From Muribaculaceae bacterium (GTDB lineage Bacteria; Bacteroidota; Bacteroidia; Bacteroidales; Muribaculaceae): a DNA stretch of 64,000 bases. The DNA is taken from assembly GCA_023663365.1 (NCBI GenBank), contig JAMPHP010000002.1, positions 214,677 through 278,676 on the forward strand, read 5' to 3'. Made by a program: the position numbers and the translations under genes. Numbering within the stretch: the first letter of the stretch is position 1; every line of letters begins with the position of its first letter. Below, in pieces: positions 61,594 through 64,000 of the stretch. The notes beneath the pieces were generated by a model. That model worked only from the letters and a program-made list of their open reading frames with translations, had not been told where the DNA came from and searched no databases.

Positions 61594-61887
61594 TTATACT
61601 TTTGAACAATCTATCTTATCATATTCAGCGTGGGTCCCGATAAACCTTATATAGACCCACTTGATTGTAAACTTTATCACAACTACAAGTCGGTGATTAT
61701 TGCCCCTTATGTTGAACACATAATGTTGGTTTCCAAGATTATCTGCACTATTAAAGGTTTTCTTCACATCTGCGAAATTAGCCCATTGTGCCGATTTCAC
61801 CTTTCTGAGCCAATCCTGCAAAGCAGTCTCCGTGTCCGGATGCTTGGCAATATAGTTCCGCAGAGGCTCTTCGGTTATCACTCTCAT
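61594..61887 (-). CDS. higB: HigB-family mRNA-interferase toxin
   Basis: The 97-residue RelE/HigB-type toxin contains LQDWLRKVKSAQWANFADVK, TFNSADNLGNQHYVFNIRGN, NHRLVVVIKFTIKWVYIRFI and GTHAEYDKIDC, matching the HigB (mRNA interferase) fold with conserved basic and tyrosine/histidine residues near the end. HigB toxins cleave translated mRNA. The toxin-first order with HigA downstream is characteristic. A consensus promoter on the minus strand (61914-61945) precedes it. Its GC is low compared with neighbours, suggesting acquisition. Confidence 0.9.
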   Translation of the reverse strand: MRVITEEPLRNYIAKHPDTETALQDWLRKVKSAQWANFADVKKTFNSADNLGNQHYVFNIRGNNHRLVVVIKFTIKWVYIRFIGTHAEYDKIDCSKV

Positions 61888-61913
61888 TTTCTTGTGGTTG
61901 ATATTATGAATTG

Positions 61914-61945
61914 CAAATCTACAAATAAAATTTCAATTATGCAAA
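61914..61945 (-). promoter_or_regulatory. higBA promoter
   Basis: Minus strand TTTG (61942-61945), 20 nt, TAGATTTG (61914-61921): full consensus, about 20 nt leader before the ATG at 61887. Confidence 0.65.
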
Positions 61946-61979
61946 TATCAGGTCTTTACAAAGTAATCACAAAGCACTC

Positions 61980-62489
61980 TCAATCGTAGCGATAGTCGGC
62001 GAGGCGGTTCTGGAGGCGCTTGCGTGCCATGAAGATGCGGCTCTTGATGGTGCCGAGCGGCAGCTCCATCTTCTGAGCTATCTCGGTGTACTTATATCCG
62101 GCAAGGAAAAGCGAGAATGGCTCGCGCAGGTCGGGCGAGAAAGTGGCAAGCACGCTGTGGATTTCGTGCGTCGACATAGCCCCTTCGGGAGTGTCGAGCC
62201 CCGAGTCCTGCGACACGTTGAGCATATAGAGGTCCTCGCTCGTGTCCACCACCACAGCAGAGCGCACGTCGCGGCGGTACTTGTTTATGAATAGGTTGCG
62301 CATGATGGTGAACATCCATCCCTTGAAGTTGACATTCTCCACATATTTATCCTGATTGTCGAGCGCCTTGAGGGTAGTATCCTGCAGCAGGTCGTAGGCA
62401 TCGTCGCGGTTAGAGGTGAGGGTGTAGGCGAAGTTGAGCAGATTGCGTTGTATAGCGAGGAGCTTAGTCTGGAAAGTTTCTGATACCAT
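61980..62489 (-). CDS. ECF-type RNA polymerase sigma factor
   Basis: This is a 169-residue sigma-70-family protein with region 2 (LLNFAYTLTSNRDDAYDLLQ, then DTTLKALDNQDKYV and FKGWMFTIMRNLFINKYRR) and region 4 (LREPFSLFLAGYKYTEIAQK, MELPLGTIKSRIFMARKRLQ). This is the ECF two-domain layout without regions 1 and 3. No anti-sigma factor lies next to it, so its control is not evident; in Bacteroidetes, stand-alone ECFs of this type occur in envelope or stress responses. It is transcribed away from rubrerythrin. The specific regulon is unknown. Confidence 0.92.
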   Translation of the reverse strand: MVSETFQTKLLAIQRNLLNFAYTLTSNRDDAYDLLQDTTLKALDNQDKYVENVNFKGWMFTIMRNLFINKYRRDVRSAVVVDTSEDLYMLNVSQDSGLDTPEGAMSTHEIHSVLATFSPDLREPFSLFLAGYKYTEIAQKMELPLGTIKSRIFMARKRLQNRLADYRYD

Positions 62490-62694
62490 AGGTCGGAGAG
62501 ATTTGAGATTATATAATACAATATAATATTATGCTCTTACAACACCCTCAGAGGCCGTTTTTCTCTCAAGATTAGCTTTTTTTGTGCTTTTTTGCATTGT
62601 GTTCATAGTCAATGGCAAAGCGAACAATATGCCGGCACGATTGTTTTATAGCATAGACACGACACACAAGAACTAAACTAAAACAGAAATAGTT

Positions 62695-63276
62695 ATGGAT
62701 AAAAAAAGCATCAAAGGCACACGCACCGAACATAATCTTCTCGCATCCTTCGCCGGCGAAAGCCAGGCTCGCACACGCTACACTCTCTTCGCCGAGAAAG
62801 CACGCGAGGAAGGCTACGAGCAGATAGCAGCCGTATTCCTCGAGACTGCCGAGCAGGAGCTAAGCCACGCACGCATGTTCTTCAACCTCCTCGAGGGTGG
62901 CACCGTAGAAATCAAAGCGGGCTACCCCGCCGGCGTAGTGGCCGACACCAAGACCAACCTCGCCGAAGCCGCCGCCGGTGAGCGCGAGGAGTGGAGCGAC
63001 CTCTACGAGTCCTTCGCCAAGACAGCGCAGGAAGAGGGTTTCCCCCAGATTGCCAATACCTTCCGCCTCATCTCCGGCGTAGAGAAGATGCACGAGGCAC
63101 GCTACATCAAGCTCCTTGAGCGCCTCGAGACCGGCACAGAGTTCGAGCAGGCAGAGCCCGTAGAATGGTACTGCCGCCGCTGCGGTTTCACCATCACCGC
63201 CAAGGCAGCTCCCAAGCGTTGCCCCGTGTGCGGCATGGATCAGGGCTGGTTCGAGCGCAAAGCCAACAATTATTAA
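62695..63276 (+). CDS. rbr: Rubrerythrin
   Basis: The 193-residue protein has the two-iron four-helix bundle with EExxH-type ligands ([54 protein letters not shown]) and a C-terminal rubredoxin-like centre with two CxxC pairs (WYCRRCGF and KRCPVCGMD). It reduces hydrogen peroxide to water in the cytosol of anaerobes, taking electrons from NADH-dependent carriers. Length is typical. A terminator hairpin lies about 30 bases after the stop. Its position near an ECF sigma factor might indicate stress control, but no shared promoter was recognised. Confidence 0.96.
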   Translation: MDKKSIKGTRTEHNLLASFAGESQARTRYTLFAEKAREEGYEQIAAVFLETAEQELSHARMFFNLLEGGTVEIKAGYPAGVVADTKTNLAEAAAGEREEWSDLYESFAKTAQEEGFPQIANTFRLISGVEKMHEARYIKLLERLETGTEFEQAEPVEWYCRRCGFTITAKAAPKRCPVCGMDQGWFERKANNY

Positions 63277-63305
63277 ATACGAAACACTATGCCCAGCAGA
63301 GTCGC

Positions 63306-63344
63306 AAGCCACATTCCTCTCAGCGGGGGATGTGGCTTTTTTTT
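63306..63344 (+). terminator. Terminator after rubrerythrin
   Basis: AAGCCACATTCC pairs (one mismatch) with GGGATGTGGCTT and is followed by TTTTTT. Confidence 0.85.
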
Positions 63345-63432
63345 GCGATAGCTGCTATCGAATCTTTCACTCGCCGGAGCTGTGTCGTCAGTTTTTTATG
63401 GCCTTACTTTGCAGAAAAATTCAAAACACATT

Positions 63433-63636
63433 ATGACTACACCTTTGATTACATGGAGCATCATCACCGGCTTCTTCATCGCCGTGGTGATAGCGCGCCT
63501 CGCGAGGGCTGCCGTGCGCTGCTCCCGTGGCGAACATCGCATAGTGGAGATAGGCAGCGAGCGTGAAGAGATATTCCTGCCGGGCGACATCATCAGAATC
63601 GACGAGCACGACTATGACGACTTCGATGACCTCTGA
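63433..63636 (+). CDS. Small single-span membrane protein
   Basis: The 67-residue protein from ATG 63433 is MTTPLITWSIITGFFIAVVI and then a basic RLARAAVRCSRGEHR, a VGEIF-like strand region and a very acidic end (EHDYDDFDDL). One N-terminal transmembrane segment with a cytoplasmic soluble tail is predicted by the positive-inside rule. No family is recognised. The longer frame from 63382 lacks support. Its last codons overlap the ThrE-like gene by 11 bases (63626-63636), so it is probably translated together with the exporter and may be a small partner of it (inference). Confidence 0.6.
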   Translation: MTTPLITWSIITGFFIAVVIARLARAAVRCSRGEHRIVEIGSEREEIFLPGDIIRIDEHDYDDFDDL

Positions 63637-64000
63637 AGCCCGCCCCGATCCCGCTGCACTCTGCCGATTTCTGAGCCGCTACTGCTCGCTCCTGCTCGGA
63701 TGCGGTGCCACCTGCATAAGGCTCGAGAAAAACGCTGCGCGCATAGCTCACGCCTACGGTATGGAGCTCGCCATCACCATCATGCCCCGCCACATACACC
63801 TCTCGGTGTGGCGCTCCGATGCCGAAAATGCCTGCACCGAAATCGCCTCGGCGGCGCACGTGCCCGTGAGCTTCGCCCTCAACACAGGCCTGAGTGAGCT
63901 GAGCTGGGCCGTGGCCGACGGCCGCATCGACTTCTCGGAGGCCACACGGCTCCTTCAGGATGCCGACTCCGCCAAGGCCGCCCCACGGCCTTGGGTACCG
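63626..64000 (+). CDS. Threonine/serine exporter-family protein, N-terminal part (3' truncated by window)
   Basis: ATG 63626 opens 125 codons that run off the window end. The sequence (FLSRYCSLLLGCGATCIRLE, KNAARIAHAYGMELAITIMP, RHIHLSVW, and VSFALNTGLSELSWAVADGR) matches the cytosolic N-terminal domain of ThrE/DUF1212 exporters, which precedes about five membrane helices. These proteins export threonine and serine in actinobacteria; in Bacteroidetes the domain is often followed by a second gene with the remaining helices. It overlaps the preceding small membrane protein gene by 11 bases. The transmembrane part lies outside the window. Confidence 0.82.
   Translation, partial: MTSEARPDPAALCRFLSRYCSLLLGCGATCIRLEKNAARIAHAYGMELAITIMPRHIHLSVWRSDAENACTEIASAAHVPVSFALNTGLSELSWAVADGRIDFSEATRLLQDADSAKAAPRPWVP

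Overview
The window comes from a GC-rich member of the Bacteroidales, most likely Muribaculaceae (S24-7 group); the family placement is inference. Support includes promoters of the Bacteroidetes type (TTTG, 19-20 nt, TAnnTTTG), no obvious Shine-Dalgarno dependence, a BtuB/BtuG-type surface cobalamin operon, secreted proteins with C-terminal sorting-domain-like tails (type IX secretion style), FtsE beside thioredoxin, and GH3-family and PepSY-like (DUF2874-type) proteins. No rRNA, CRISPR array or complete insertion sequence was seen.

Positions 1-16.6 kb are an accessory island, visibly more AT-rich than the rest. It holds a truncated DnaA-like ATPase whose DnaA domain I lies at the C-terminus, a hypothetical gene, a 194-bp inverted-repeat element carrying a 40-codon ORF, a phosphoesterase, a broken tyrosine recombinase, a P-loop ATPase with a nuclease-like tail, and a TOTE-type primase-helicase. 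A three-gene cassette follows: a methyltransferase-like subunit, a GIY-YIG/helicase/methylase fusion, and a GHKL ATPase with a PD-(D/E)XK-like tail. A decayed yhcG remnant comes next, and the island stops at the 3' end of a tRNA-Leu(CAG). It reads as a defence/mobility island inserted beside a tRNA gene and partly eroded.

Positions 16.8-21.7 kb are housekeeping: rpiB, lepA, an FtsE-like ABC ATPase, trxA, a frameshifted PepSY-like gene and a hicAB toxin-antitoxin pair. Positions 21.7-31.4 kb are a five-gene minus-strand operon behind a cobalamin riboswitch: btuB, a BtuG-like propeller lipoprotein, two related surface proteins and a DUF5074-type protein. A Fic protein follows, then a second copy of the 194-bp element abutting a PepSY-like lipoprotein, and two large secreted proteins (M6 protease and Fn3/choice-of-anchor protein).

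Positions 41.3-64 kb carry a translationally coupled amylase / pseudokinase / acetyltransferase set, an Lrp regulator, acpP-fabF, mtnN with an AlbA_2 protein, pheT, a YebC-family gene, a PpiD-like chaperone, alkaline phosphatase, a GH3-like protein, xseB, eno, rpsT between two identical tRNA-Glu genes, a HAD hydrolase with ribF, a higBA pair, an ECF sigma factor, rubrerythrin, a small membrane protein and the start of a ThrE-type exporter cut by the window end.

The best candidates for something undescribed are the 8879-15945 cassette (a bipartite methylase fused to nuclease and helicase, plus a GHKL-nuclease), the 194-bp element with its conserved small ORF, and the permuted DnaA-like protein.
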